A DNA stretch of 64,000 nt from Prevotella sp. Its GTDB lineage: Bacteria > Bacteroidota > Bacteroidia > Bacteroidales > Bacteroidaceae. This document shows positions 23,849 to 32,421 of the stretch, in pieces. Position numbers and translations under genes: made by a program. Location of the stretch: NCBI GenBank assembly GCA_016291085.1, contig JAEEVW010000017.1, positions 1-64,000 of the forward strand. The letters are read 5' to 3'. Numbering within the stretch: the stretch's first letter is position 1; every line of letters starts with the position of its first letter. The notes beneath the pieces are model-generated. The model saw nothing but the letters and a program-made list of their open reading frames with translations, was not told the origin of the DNA and did not search any database.

Positions 23849-26338
23849 ATGAAGAAACTATTGACCCTGGGACTGAGTGTCCTGCTAACAACTGCAACAA
23901 TGACAGCACAAACGAAACTGCGTGCCGAATTCGCAACGCCACACTCTGACCTGAAACTCAGGTCAGAGAACATCGACGAGGTGTTGAAGGCCATGACCCT
24001 GGAAGAGAAAGCCAAACTGCTGGTTGGCGGTGCTAACAAATTTTTCAGTGCTACTGCTGTGGTAGGCGGTGAGGCTGACCTGGTGGCTGGTGCTGCCGGC
24101 ACGTCGCCTGAGATTGCCCGTCTGGGCATCCCCGCCACCGTATTAACCGATGGTCCTGCCGGAGTCCGCATCGACCCCACCCGCAAGGGCACTGATAAGA
24201 CGTATTATGCCACTGCATTCCCCATCGGCTCGTGCCTGGCATCAACGTGGAACACCGAACTGGTGAGCCAAGTAGGTCAGGCCATCGGCAATGAAACCAA
24301 AGAGTACCGTTGTGACGTTATTCTTGGCCCAGGCATGAACCTGCACCGTAACCCCCTGTGCGGACGTAACTTCGAATACTATTCGGAGGATCCCCTGCTG
24401 ACAGGTAAGATTGCTGCCGCCTATATTCAGGGCGTGCAGAAAGAGGGCGTGGGCGTTTCGGCCAAGCACTTTGCCGTGAATTCGCAGGAAACGGACCGTA
24501 CCAGTGTCGACGAGCGCGTCTCACAGCGTGCAGCCCGTGAGCTCTACCTGCGTGGCTTCGAGATTGCCGTGCGCGAGAGCGACCCTTGGACCATCATGGC
24601 ATCATATAACAAGATCAATGGCCAGTTCTCGATGGGTAACCACGACCTGTTAACAAAAATTCTGCGCGACGACTGGGGCTACAAGGGTCTCGTGATGACC
24701 GACTGGATTGGCATCCGCGAGGGTCTGCCCACCATCGCTGAGGTACAAGCCGGCAACGACCTCATGGAGCCAGGCCAGCCCGCTCAGGTACAGGAGATTA
24801 TCGAAGGCGTGAAGAGCGGTAAGCTCGCCATTGCCGATGTCGACCGCAACGTGCGCCGCATGCTGGAATACATCGTTAAGACGCCCAGCTTCCGTCAGTA
24901 TCCCGCATCGAACAATCCTGACTTCAAGGCTCATGCAGCCATCACCCGCCAGAGTGCTGCCGAGGGCATCGTCCTCCTGAAGAACAACGGTGCACTGCCT
25001 TTCAGGACTGAAGGTAATCATAATTCTCATTGCGCGCCACACTCTGACCTTCAGGTCAGAGAATTCTCAACTCTCAATGCAACGCCACACTCTGACCGAA
25101 GGTCAGAGAATTCTCAATTGATCAAGACCGTCGCCCTGTTTGGCGAGAACTCTTACGACTTCCTCAGCGGTGGTACGGGTTCCGGTTGCGTGCATCCTCC
25201 TTATGTGGTTGATATGTTGCAAGGACTCGAGAATGCCGGCATCAAATCATCGCCCGTTCTTACCGACATCTATCGTAAGTACATCGATTTTGCCAAGGCG
25301 AAATTCCAGGCCGAGCGCCATCCCGCCAAGTGGTATCAGATGGAGTACTTCGGCCAGCAGAAGTATCCTGAGATTGCCATCTCGCCCATCGCCATTAATA
25401 ACGAGGTAAATGCAGCAGACGCCGCCATCATCACCATTGGACGTCAGGCTGGCGAGGGTGTCGACCGCGATATCGACACTGAGTTCAACCTCGTTCCTGA
25501 GGAGCGCGCCCTGATCATGGACGTTTGCAACGCCTTCCACGCTGCAGGCAAACCCGTCGTCGTCATCATCAACTCCGGCAGCGTCATCGAGACAGCCTCG
25601 TGGAGCGGCTATCCAGATGCCATCCTCTGCGCTTGGCAGCCGGGCATGGAGGGCGGTAACTCCATCGCCGACCTGCTAACGGGAAAGGTCAATCCTTCCG
25701 GAAAGCTGACGATGACTTGGCCTATCGCAGCCACCGATCATCCTTCAACAAAGAACTTCCCAGGCAACATCGATTTCTATAGTTTCAAGGAGATGGCAGC
25801 TCAAAAGAAACCCATTTCCGGTCATACCTACACTAACCACGAGGAGGACATCTACGTGGGTTATCGTTATTTCGACACGTTCAACCGCGAGGTGGCCTAT
25901 CCCTTCGGCTATGGCCTCAGCTATACCACCTTCGAAATGTCGAAACCCACCGTCAAGGCTCGCGGCAATTTGGTCGATATCGCCGTAACTGTCAAGAACA
26001 CGGGAAGTGTAGCCGGTAAGGAAGTTGTACAGGTTTATGTACAGGCACCTGCTGGCAAACTCGAAAAGCCCGTTCAGGAGTTGAAGGCTTTCGCCAAGAC
26101 CCGCGAACTGAAGCCCGGCGAGAGTCAGACGCTGACCATGAATCTGTTGCTGCGCGATTTAGCCAGTTTCGACGAGGCCAATTCCCAGTGGCTCACTGAG
26201 GCAGGCACCTACACCTTCCGTTTCGGTTTCTCCAGCCGCGACATCAAGGCCTCCCTGCCCCTCGCCCTGAAGGAATACACCGAGAAGACATCCAACGCCC
26301 TCGCTCCCCAACAGAAGCTGAATCTGATGAAACAGTAA
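23849..26338 (+). CDS. GH3 family beta-glucosidase/xylosidase, secreted, with repeat insertions
   Basis: 829 aa. Signal peptide MKKLLTLGLSVLLTTATMTAQ. GH3 N-domain: LGPGMNLHRNPLCGRNFEYYSEDP, VSAKHFAVNSQE and the nucleophile Asp near residue 285 in VMTDWIG. The C-terminal alpha/beta sandwich starts after residue 365, and a fibronectin-III-like end (YPFGYGLSYTTFE ... VQVYVQAP) closes it. Two dispersed repeats are translated: FATPHSDLKLRSEN near residues 28-42, just after the signal, and NHNSHCAPHSDLQVREFST plus NATPHSDRRSENSQ near residues 389-424, in the linker where the second domain begins. It probably releases terminal glucose or xylose from oligosaccharides in the periplasm. Confidence 0.9.
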   Translation: MKKLLTLGLSVLLTTATMTAQTKLRAEFATPHSDLKLRSENIDEVLKAMTLEEKAKLLVGGANKFFSATAVVGGEADLVAGAAGTSPEIARLGIPATVLTDGPAGVRIDPTRKGTDKTYYATAFPIGSCLASTWNTELVSQVGQAIGNETKEYRCDVILGPGMNLHRNPLCGRNFEYYSEDPLLTGKIAAAYIQGVQKEGVGVSAKHFAVNSQETDRTSVDERVSQRAARELYLRGFEIAVRESDPWTIMASYNKINGQFSMGNHDLLTKILRDDWGYKGLVMTDWIGIREGLPTIAEVQAGNDLMEPGQPAQVQEIIEGVKSGKLAIADVDRNVRRMLEYIVKTPSFRQYPASNNPDFKAHAAITRQSAAEGIVLLKNNGALPFRTEGNHNSHCAPHSDLQVREFSTLNATPHSDRRSENSQLIKTVALFGENSYDFLSGGTGSGCVHPPYVVDMLQGLENAGIKSSPVLTDIYRKYIDFAKAKFQAERHPAKWYQMEYFGQQKYPEIAISPIAINNEVNAADAAIITIGRQAGEGVDRDIDTEFNLVPEERALIMDVCNAFHAAGKPVVVIINSGSVIETASWSGYPDAILCAWQPGMEGGNSIADLLTGKVNPSGKLTMTWPIAATDHPSTKNFPGNIDFYSFKEMAAQKKPISGHTYTNHEEDIYVGYRYFDTFNREVAYPFGYGLSYTTFEMSKPTVKARGNLVDIAVTVKNTGSVAGKEVVQVYVQAPAGKLEKPVQELKAFAKTRELKPGESQTLTMNLLLRDLASFDEANSQWLTEAGTYTFRFGFSSRDIKASLPLALKEYTEKTSNALAPQQKLNLMKQ
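23934..23972 (+). repeat. Translated repeat element, copy 5 (GH3 N-terminus)
   Basis: GCAACGCCACA precedes a perfect 11-bp hairpin, CTCTGACCTGA/TCAGGTCAGAG with loop AAC (23944-23968). The stem is longer than in other copies and keeps pairing although the sequence differs. Confidence 0.8.
25012..25120 (+). repeat. Translated repeat element, copy 4 (GH3 interdomain linker)
   Basis: 105 of 106 bases (25014-25119) are identical to 18259-18364, both hairpins and the right AATTCTCAATT end included; the only difference is in the second hairpin loop (GAA against GGA). Translated in the same frame as copy 2. Confidence 0.9.
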
Positions 26339-26778
26339 GGAGTCCAAAACATAACACGAAAAGAATCAAGGGGGACTCTGAAGTGATACCATTTCTATTG
26401 GAAATTGGATCATGAGAATGTCCCCCTGATTCCACAATGCAGAGTGGTATATCGGAAAAACCGACATACCTTCTCTTTTTCCAATAGTCAGACCATCTTT
26501 TTCTCCAACCTGACATCCAGTTTTATCTTTCCATCTTCCGACTAGTAGATAATAATCTCTCCATTGTTATTTTCTATATCGTTTGCCATATTCTTATAAC
26601 GTTTCTATCTTCGCAATATTATAACATCTTACTTCTTCCATCAGACATCTTACATCTTATATATAGTATGCAAACCTCGAAAATGTTACATGCATAGAGC
26701 AACTTTTTTACACAGAAGGGTCTCTGCTGTGTACGTAGTGATATAACTTCATCTTTTCTTATATGGAAGAGTTTGAAC
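26339..26778. other. Intergenic region after GH3 with a large inverted repeat
   Basis: No gene seen. An inverted repeat, AATCAAGGGGGAC (26364-26376) with GTCCCCCTGATT (26420-26431), forms a 12-bp stem with one bulge around a 43-nt loop. There is no T run, so it is not a clear terminator. The following 340 bases are AT-rich, without a recognisable promoter or ORF, and mark the switch to the AT-rich island. Confidence 0.45.
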
Positions 26779-29529
26779 TTATTTAATCTGTTCCCTGAAA
26801 TACTCAGTATCATACAACCATTCACCAATCCTGACACAATTATATTCTAATTTAGAAAAGACAGTTTCGTCATATATCTCTATCTGAAAATCAAATCCAT
26901 TTTCTCTTAAAAAGGACAACACGTCTGCATATTCATTTGGTTGAAGTTTCTTCCGAATAAGATAATAACTACCATTAATCAAATCTCTTATAGTCATAAT
27001 ATCATTTTTTATCAGAGTATCGAAATATTTGGAGTTTCGGATTCTAGTTTCACTCAATTGAGTCCTCAAAACTGGTACCAACGACTTACACCTCTCTCTT
27101 ACGAGTGACATATATATATTGTATTTGTTTAGAATAGGGTCCACATCATAATCAAACCACAAGTTTAAACTATCAATCATATCTTCGACTTCTTGCAAAC
27201 ACGTTTGTCCAAATCCACGCAACTTCTTAATTTCTTCTTTTGATTTTTTTACCAAATCACCTAAAGTAAATATATTGTTTTGCTTAAAAACATTCAAAGT
27301 CCTTGTTGACAAATTCATGTCATTAACGTTAACTTTGAACAAATTGCCCAAGTGAAGCTCCTCATCCCAGTATTCTGGCCCGTTGGTTGTTTTAAATAAA
27401 CTGTCATTTCTTAAATAACGAGTACCAATGGCAAAACGCACACAAAACACATCCCCTTCTTTGCTTGATTCGCATGATTCGATAACCCCAGGACCAAACG
27501 TCTTATGTGTTACGCAATTGCCTATACGAAATCTTGTTATATTTGAATCATTTCCATCATAGTCTTTCCTGATAATGCCGTTTTTTACAAATTCTTTAGT
27601 TGCATTAAATAGAGAGGCATTTAATTCACCTTCGACCTCAAGAAGATTGTCTTTTATCTCAACTAAAAAACGAGAAGGGAATTTATCTGTCTGTAATGTA
27701 AAAGAATAACCCTCAGATTCAGTAAGAAACAATGCTTGTACGGCTCTTGTAACTGCAACATACATCAATCTGCGTTCCTCTTCGAGGCCTCGTTTGCCAC
27801 TATCTCGAATAGTTCTGAAGCTTGGAAAAATACCTTCGTTTAAGCCACATACAAAAACAAACGGAAATTCAAGACCTTTGGCCTGATGTATAGTCATAAG
27901 TTTTACTGTTTCACCATCATCCTTGTAATCTGTATTGGTGAACAAGGCTACATCTTGAAGATATGTTTCTATTGATGCTTTTTCCTCTCTTTCTACACTT
28001 TCATAAAGACGAATGGAATTAATAAGTTCATTAATGTTGTCTATTCTGTCTTCATCGCCTTCTTCGCGATACATATCCCAAAGGCCACTCTTCTTTAGCA
28101 AATAGTTAATGAAATCAGAGATAGTACTAACGTTTTGCCTTTTTCCACATTGATTAATCAATTCTAAGAAGTCATGTAGAGTTTCCTTGTCGAACATTTT
28201 GTCTTCCTTATGGTTGAGCAATGTTTGATAAAGATTGGTTCCATCTTGTTCTGATAATTCTTTAAGCAACTTCATCGATTTTCCTCCGAATCTCCTTGAC
28301 GGTACATTCACAATTCGCTGAAAGGATAAATCATCTTTATTTACCACAAAACGAAGATATGCTAAAGCATCTTTGATTTCCTTACGTTCAAAAAACCTTA
28401 TACCACCCCATACTGTATATTTTACTTGCTTTCTGATAAGAGCTTGCTCAATGTTACGAGAAAGATATGAAGCTCTGTACAAAATGGCGATTTCATTATA
28501 TCTTACACCGTTTTTATTCAGTTCGCAAATCCTATTGGCAATCCACATTGCCTCATCTTCTTCTGTCTTTCCGTGATAATAAACAGCATTCTTACTTGTA
28601 GGCTTCTTAGTAAACAAGTCTTTCTTTACACGTTCCTCATTGTTGTCGATAATAGAGTTTGCAACCTCAAGGATATTGGGCGTCGAACGATAATTCTCAG
28701 CGAGAATAATGTCTTTATCTGCTTCATAATCCACAAGATACTTTGGAAGTGCTCCACGCCATTCGTAGATTGCCTGGTCTGGATCACCAACGATGAATAG
28801 ATTATTATACTTCGCACTGATAATATTGATTAGTTCCCAGTCAGATTTACTACAATCTTGAACCTCATCTACCATAATATAATTCAGTTTGTCCTGCCAA
28901 TATGAGCGGATGTCTTCATATGTGTTTAACAAATGAAGAGCAAAGTATTGGATGTCTTGAAAGTCGAGAGCGAAATTGTTGACCTGTAATTGTATATAGC
29001 GGTCAATGGGCTTGATGTTGTCTGAGCTTAACTTCTTTGCTGATGGTAAAACCAATTTCTCAATATAAGGGTGACCAGAAGGAGCCTTTGCTTTCTTAAC
29101 ATCTTCTAAGAATTTGTTTCGTGTTTTTTTTGTGTAGTCTAATTCAAATTCTTCCATCACTTGTTTGGCGAAATTCTTGGCATCTTCATCATCATGAATG
29201 ACAAAGTTTTTAGGATAGCCCATGCGATGTATGTCTCGTCTTAATACCTTCACGCAGAAGCCGTGAATTGTGCAGACAAAGTCATTTACATGACCCTGAT
29301 GCACCATTTTAGCAATTCGGTTGCGCATTTCCTGAGCAGCTTTGTTTGTGAAGGTCATGCACAATATGTTGCTTGGACTGATGCCGATTTCGTTTACAAG
29401 ATAGGCAAATCGATGGGCAAGCACGCGTGTCTTGCCAGATCCTGCTCCAGCAATAACACGAACTTTTCCTTCTGTTGCTTTTACAGCTTCTATTTGTCTC
29501 TCATTGAGATTTTCATATATATAATTCAT
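26779..29529 (-). CDS. UvrD/PcrA-type DNA helicase with RNAP-alpha-CTD-like domain
   Basis: 916 aa. SF1A helicase motifs: LNERQIEAVKA (Q motif), IAGAGSGKTRVLAHR (Walker A), YIMVDEVQDCS (motif II), VGDPDQAIYEWRGA (III), TIHQAKGLEFPFVFV (V) and MYVAVTRAVQALFL (VI). After a ~70-residue UvrD-C-terminal-like part comes DMNLSTRTLNVF, then FTLGDLVKKSKEEIKKLRGFG (about residues 736-786), closely like the RNA polymerase alpha C-terminal domain. It keeps counterparts of the DNA-contacting Arg265 and Asn268 of E. coli alpha. A weaker second copy may follow (FDTLIKNDIMTIRDLING). AT-rich and unlike neighbouring core genes. Its promoter is in the 46-bp repeat at 29597-29642. Confidence 0.88.
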   Translation of the reverse strand: MNYIYENLNERQIEAVKATEGKVRVIAGAGSGKTRVLAHRFAYLVNEIGISPSNILCMTFTNKAAQEMRNRIAKMVHQGHVNDFVCTIHGFCVKVLRRDIHRMGYPKNFVIHDDEDAKNFAKQVMEEFELDYTKKTRNKFLEDVKKAKAPSGHPYIEKLVLPSAKKLSSDNIKPIDRYIQLQVNNFALDFQDIQYFALHLLNTYEDIRSYWQDKLNYIMVDEVQDCSKSDWELINIISAKYNNLFIVGDPDQAIYEWRGALPKYLVDYEADKDIILAENYRSTPNILEVANSIIDNNEERVKKDLFTKKPTSKNAVYYHGKTEEDEAMWIANRICELNKNGVRYNEIAILYRASYLSRNIEQALIRKQVKYTVWGGIRFFERKEIKDALAYLRFVVNKDDLSFQRIVNVPSRRFGGKSMKLLKELSEQDGTNLYQTLLNHKEDKMFDKETLHDFLELINQCGKRQNVSTISDFINYLLKKSGLWDMYREEGDEDRIDNINELINSIRLYESVEREEKASIETYLQDVALFTNTDYKDDGETVKLMTIHQAKGLEFPFVFVCGLNEGIFPSFRTIRDSGKRGLEEERRLMYVAVTRAVQALFLTESEGYSFTLQTDKFPSRFLVEIKDNLLEVEGELNASLFNATKEFVKNGIIRKDYDGNDSNITRFRIGNCVTHKTFGPGVIESCESSKEGDVFCVRFAIGTRYLRNDSLFKTTNGPEYWDEELHLGNLFKVNVNDMNLSTRTLNVFKQNNIFTLGDLVKKSKEEIKKLRGFGQTCLQEVEDMIDSLNLWFDYDVDPILNKYNIYMSLVRERCKSLVPVLRTQLSETRIRNSKYFDTLIKNDIMTIRDLINGSYYLIRKKLQPNEYADVLSFLRENGFDFQIEIYDETVFSKLEYNCVRIGEWLYDTEYFREQIK

Positions 29530-29596
29530 ACGTCTTTTGATCCTTTTCGTTGGGCTAATTTGCTTTGTTATCGGTGTTTTAGGAGTTATTTCTCTG

Positions 29597-29642
29597 CAAA
29601 GTTACGAAAAGTTTTCGAAACGTGAACGTTTTCCCACAAAAA
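29597..29642 (-). promoter_or_regulatory. Helicase promoter with 46-bp repeat R1
   Basis: On the minus strand this segment ends in the -7 box TAACTTTG (29597-29604). Upstream it contains a near-perfect palindrome, CGAAAAGTTTTCG, overlapping GTTTTCGAAAC. 44 of 46 bases recur at 32015-32060 in the same orientation. Confidence 0.75.
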
Positions 29643-29789
29643 AACTATTATGTTTTAGGAAAAGCCACTTAATAACACTCCGCTCAATTGTTGGGGGTAT
29701 AAATATCAGTTGCATAAGCCACATTTGTCTTAGAAATCAGTATGCCTTATCTATTCCTATCCAATTCAGTGTAGGCATATTAAAACAAA

Positions 29790-31217
29790 TTAATCATATT
29801 CATGTTGAAATCCTGGGATTGTAAAATCTGTAGTTCGATTTAAAGAAGCAAAATCCAAATATGGTATCATCTTATGTATCCACGCATTTGCAGAAATCCT
29901 TAATTCCGTTTTCCAATATGGTGGATTATCATTCCTCACTATAGGCCATTTAATTTCTATATCTGTGATTACACCATTATTTTCTATAACAGAGGCCTGC
30001 TTTACTTCTTTATCCAGATGAAAAACTTGATGTCTTTTATGCTTAGAAATAATGTATAGAGGGAATATAAGCTTCAAAAACGCACTGCTATTATATCTTT
30101 TTTGGGGTGAAAGATCTTCATCGATATCTCCTACCGACATCCCTAATTCTGTCATATAACAAAAAAGTTTAAAAACTGGCAATAACATTGATATAGTAAT
30201 ATCAGATGTTACTACAAATTCTTTTTGTTTTATCCTACAAGTTATATCTAAATCATAAAGCCTTTGGATATCTCTCATAGAAAAGTTTGCTAGTTTCCGA
30301 TTGAAAATAGAAAACCCATCTAGTAAGTTTGGATCAATATCTATTGTATTAGCTATCTTTTCTTTCAATTTAGGTAATGCCAATTCAGTAATACTATATT
30401 TGAAAGGTTCTTCTGTTATAAATTTACTCATATAACCTTCATAGGAAGCACTTCTTCCATAGAAATGTTCAAAGATATGTCGAGTTGTATCATAGTCCAT
30501 AACAATGACAATGTTGCTAAATCCGAACTTATTCCCAACTTTATCTGGTTGCATAGCATCATCAATATGGGCGCTGATCACATTCAAGATTCTAAAAAGA
30601 TGAGCAGGATCAAGCCTGTCTAGATCTTCTATTATCAAAACTGGTTTCTTTTGCAAAAGTCTATTCTTATCATCGATATAACCGTTCTTTAGCAAATTCA
30701 ATGCCTCAATAATAATCTTTGTATAAGCATCCTCCTCATAAAGACCTCCCTTTTGTGCTTTAAATGACCCAAAGTATTTATCATATGTAGCCTTTTCGTC
30801 CTTATATTTTTTTGAAATATCTAATGCCTTTTCCAATATTTTATTATAGAAAGCGCCATCAGGAATACACGAAATCAGAAAAGATATAACCTTCTTAAAA
30901 CTTTCAAAGGAAAAAACGGAGGTGATTAGTTTATTTAGATCTATCTTGTTTAATAGTTTCAATCTAACCAATTGGACTAAGATATCTCTTTTAATATACT
31001 CAAAAATATCTTCGTTTGGAGCAACAACATAGTTTACTGGATATAACGTAATAAACTCATATTCTTTGAATGTCTCAACATCCTCTCTAATTTTTTGCAA
31101 AAAAAACGACTTTCCATCACCGAATTTGGCAGATAGAATCATCCTATCTGCATGTTTTAAGTGATTTTTAAAATCAACTAGTTTTGATTTTAGTTCTTTC
31201 TCGCCAATATAGTCCAT
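29790..31217 (-). CDS. KAP-type P-loop NTPase
   Basis: 475 aa. The Walker A region SAKFGDGKSFFL (GDGKS at 33-37) is preceded by ADRMILSA. Walker B is VLIIEDLDRLDP (192-203), typical of KAP NTPases. The protein lacks a clear pair of transmembrane helices; only one hydrophobic patch (VISFLISCIPDGAF, about 109-122) is seen. The C-terminal ~200 residues have no known motif. KAP proteins occur in many phage-defence loci, usually as the sensing or switching ATPase. No -7 box is seen near its start, so it may be transcribed from upstream with the BRO remnant and DUF6440. Very AT-rich, like the helicase. Confidence 0.78.
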   Translation of the reverse strand: MDYIGEKELKSKLVDFKNHLKHADRMILSAKFGDGKSFFLQKIREDVETFKEYEFITLYPVNYVVAPNEDIFEYIKRDILVQLVRLKLLNKIDLNKLITSVFSFESFKKVISFLISCIPDGAFYNKILEKALDISKKYKDEKATYDKYFGSFKAQKGGLYEEDAYTKIIIEALNLLKNGYIDDKNRLLQKKPVLIIEDLDRLDPAHLFRILNVISAHIDDAMQPDKVGNKFGFSNIVIVMDYDTTRHIFEHFYGRSASYEGYMSKFITEEPFKYSITELALPKLKEKIANTIDIDPNLLDGFSIFNRKLANFSMRDIQRLYDLDITCRIKQKEFVVTSDITISMLLPVFKLFCYMTELGMSVGDIDEDLSPQKRYNSSAFLKLIFPLYIISKHKRHQVFHLDKEVKQASVIENNGVITDIEIKWPIVRNDNPPYWKTELRISANAWIHKMIPYLDFASLNRTTDFTIPGFQHEYD

Positions 31218-31277
31218 AATTCTATTCTTGCGCCTACACTTTATTAAATGGAATCCATGTATATACCATATCTCAAA

Positions 31278-31680
31278 TTATTTTTCTTCTTCATTGTTAT
31301 CGTTAGCAGGCAATAAGTAGTCGCTAGCTTTCTCAGAGGAAATAACACTACGTCCTAACTTGCCCTCAAGTTGTTTACGAGCAGCCTTGGCCACACTGCC
31401 ACCATCCTTTGCCACACGCTTCTGAGCCTTGTAGCCCTGGTGTTCACCTTTTGCTTACCTCCTGCCGTCTGGACGGAAAGGGGGTGACAATTTGTCCCCA
31501 CCCTTTAGAGAGCTCTGGGTCGCGTTTCTTCATTTTCTTGATGTAGTCTTTTGGGTCTTTGCTATCCGTCAAAGCCTCCACAACATCCACTACACAGAAG
31601 AACCACTTTTCCTTCTCATCGTCCCACACCGTGCGGACTTTCTTATCTTCAAACAGTTTTATTTCTTGTTTCTTAGTCAT
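31278..31680 (-). pseudogene. BRO-N/phage antirepressor family gene, truncated and frameshifted
   Basis: The first 78 codons from 31680 encode a BRO N-terminal domain (KWFFCVVDVVEALTDSKDP, then YIKKMKKRDPELSKGWG) and end in a stop at 31444. In another frame, 31447 to the stop at 31278 continues with GEHQGYKAQKRVAKDGGSV, then KQLEGKLGRSVIS and SEKASDYLLPA. That is the normal C-terminal tail of Bacteroidales BRO/DinD-like proteins. The middle is missing, so I read it as one gene with an internal deletion and frameshift. The N-terminal fragment could still be made. Confidence 0.75.
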
Positions 31681-31714
31681 ATCTTAGTTTTATCTTTTGA
31701 CCCGCCTATTGTCC

Positions 31715-31906
31715 TCAACCTATGATTTCATTGGGTGGAGTAATGACGGGCTTTCCGTTCTTGTCGAGCAGCGGGGTAAGGCCGCCAGCATAGCCATGTA
31801 CTACAAACAAATAGTTGACACCAGTTTCAGCATCAACAATAACATTGACTTCCTTCATAAGCCCGTTCTGGGCTTTCTCCCAAATAAATCTTTTGTTCTT
31901 TGCCAT
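31715..31906 (-). CDS. DUF6440 family small protein
   Basis: 63 aa: MAKNKRFIWEKAQ, then IVDAETGVNYLFVVHGYAGGLTPLLDKNGKPVI. The VDxxTGVNYLF and GGLTPLLDxxGKP signature is typical of DUF6440. No known function. It lies just upstream of the BRO remnant on the same strand, with its own -7 box (TATCTTTGC on the minus strand, 31932-31939). The 46-bp repeat R2 lies about 110-155 nt upstream. Confidence 0.8.
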   Translation of the reverse strand: MAKNKRFIWEKAQNGLMKEVNVIVDAETGVNYLFVVHGYAGGLTPLLDKNGKPVITPPNEIIG

Positions 31907-32014
31907 ATCTCATCGTTTTAGATTTCTCCTGCAAAGATAGTGAAAATCGAGAGAAATGCAAAATTAATTACGATTTATTTTCATTTCCGAGATGCGGCCT
32001 ATCCTCGACGAAGT

Positions 32015-32060
32015 CAAAGTTACGAAAAGTTTTCGAAACATGAACGTTTTTCCACAAAAA
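32015..32060 (-). promoter_or_regulatory. 46-bp repeat R2, promoter-like
   Basis: Near-identical (44/46) to the helicase promoter segment R1 and in the same orientation. It again ends in the -7 box TAACTTTG on the minus strand and carries the CGAAAAGTTTTCG palindrome. It points to DUF6440, the BRO remnant and KAP. Confidence 0.7.
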
Positions 32061-32421
32061 TTTTACGGAGGCTGGTTTTTGATTGAAACTAAGCAGTTCA
32101 AATCAAATAACCATTCCCTAAAATTTTATACTAGGGGAGAAAGGGGGAGAAACCCCGTAGTTACAGGGAGCGAGACTAGGGTTTGCAGGGAGCGAGACGG
32201 CATGTTGCTAATTTGCCCCGCCCGTGGCAAATTGTTGCGGCGGGCGGGGCAATATCTTGCGGCGTGCGTGCGAATGTCTTGCAGCGGCCGCCAAAAGACA
32301 TAAAGCTTTGGGCTTTTGGCGCTGCTTTGTAAGCAAAAAGCGCTGGCCTTACAAGATGCAAAGATACAAAAAAATTCGCAGAAATGCAAGGAAAACGCGC
32401 ATTATTTTGGCACCCACAGAC
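32061..32421. other. GC-rich intergenic stretch with strong hairpins
   Basis: No gene. TTGCCCCGCCCG and CGGGCGGGGCAA form a perfect 12-bp stem near 32214-32253 around a 16-nt loop. CGCCAAAAG/CTTTTGGCG form a 9-bp stem near 32289-32322. Two copies of CAGGGAGCGAGAC lie about 24 nt apart near 32164-32200. The base composition contrasts sharply with the AT-rich island to its left, so this may be the island boundary. Confidence 0.5.

Noticed and set aside
13650..25120. The repeat insertions as sequencing or assembly artefacts
   Set aside because: They differ in length and loop sequence, occur in both orientations and keep reading frames open, which errors would not do.
26779..31217. Gabija system
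   Set aside because: The second gene is a KAP-type NTPase with GDGKS/EDLDR motifs, not an OLD-like ATPase with a TOPRIM nuclease.
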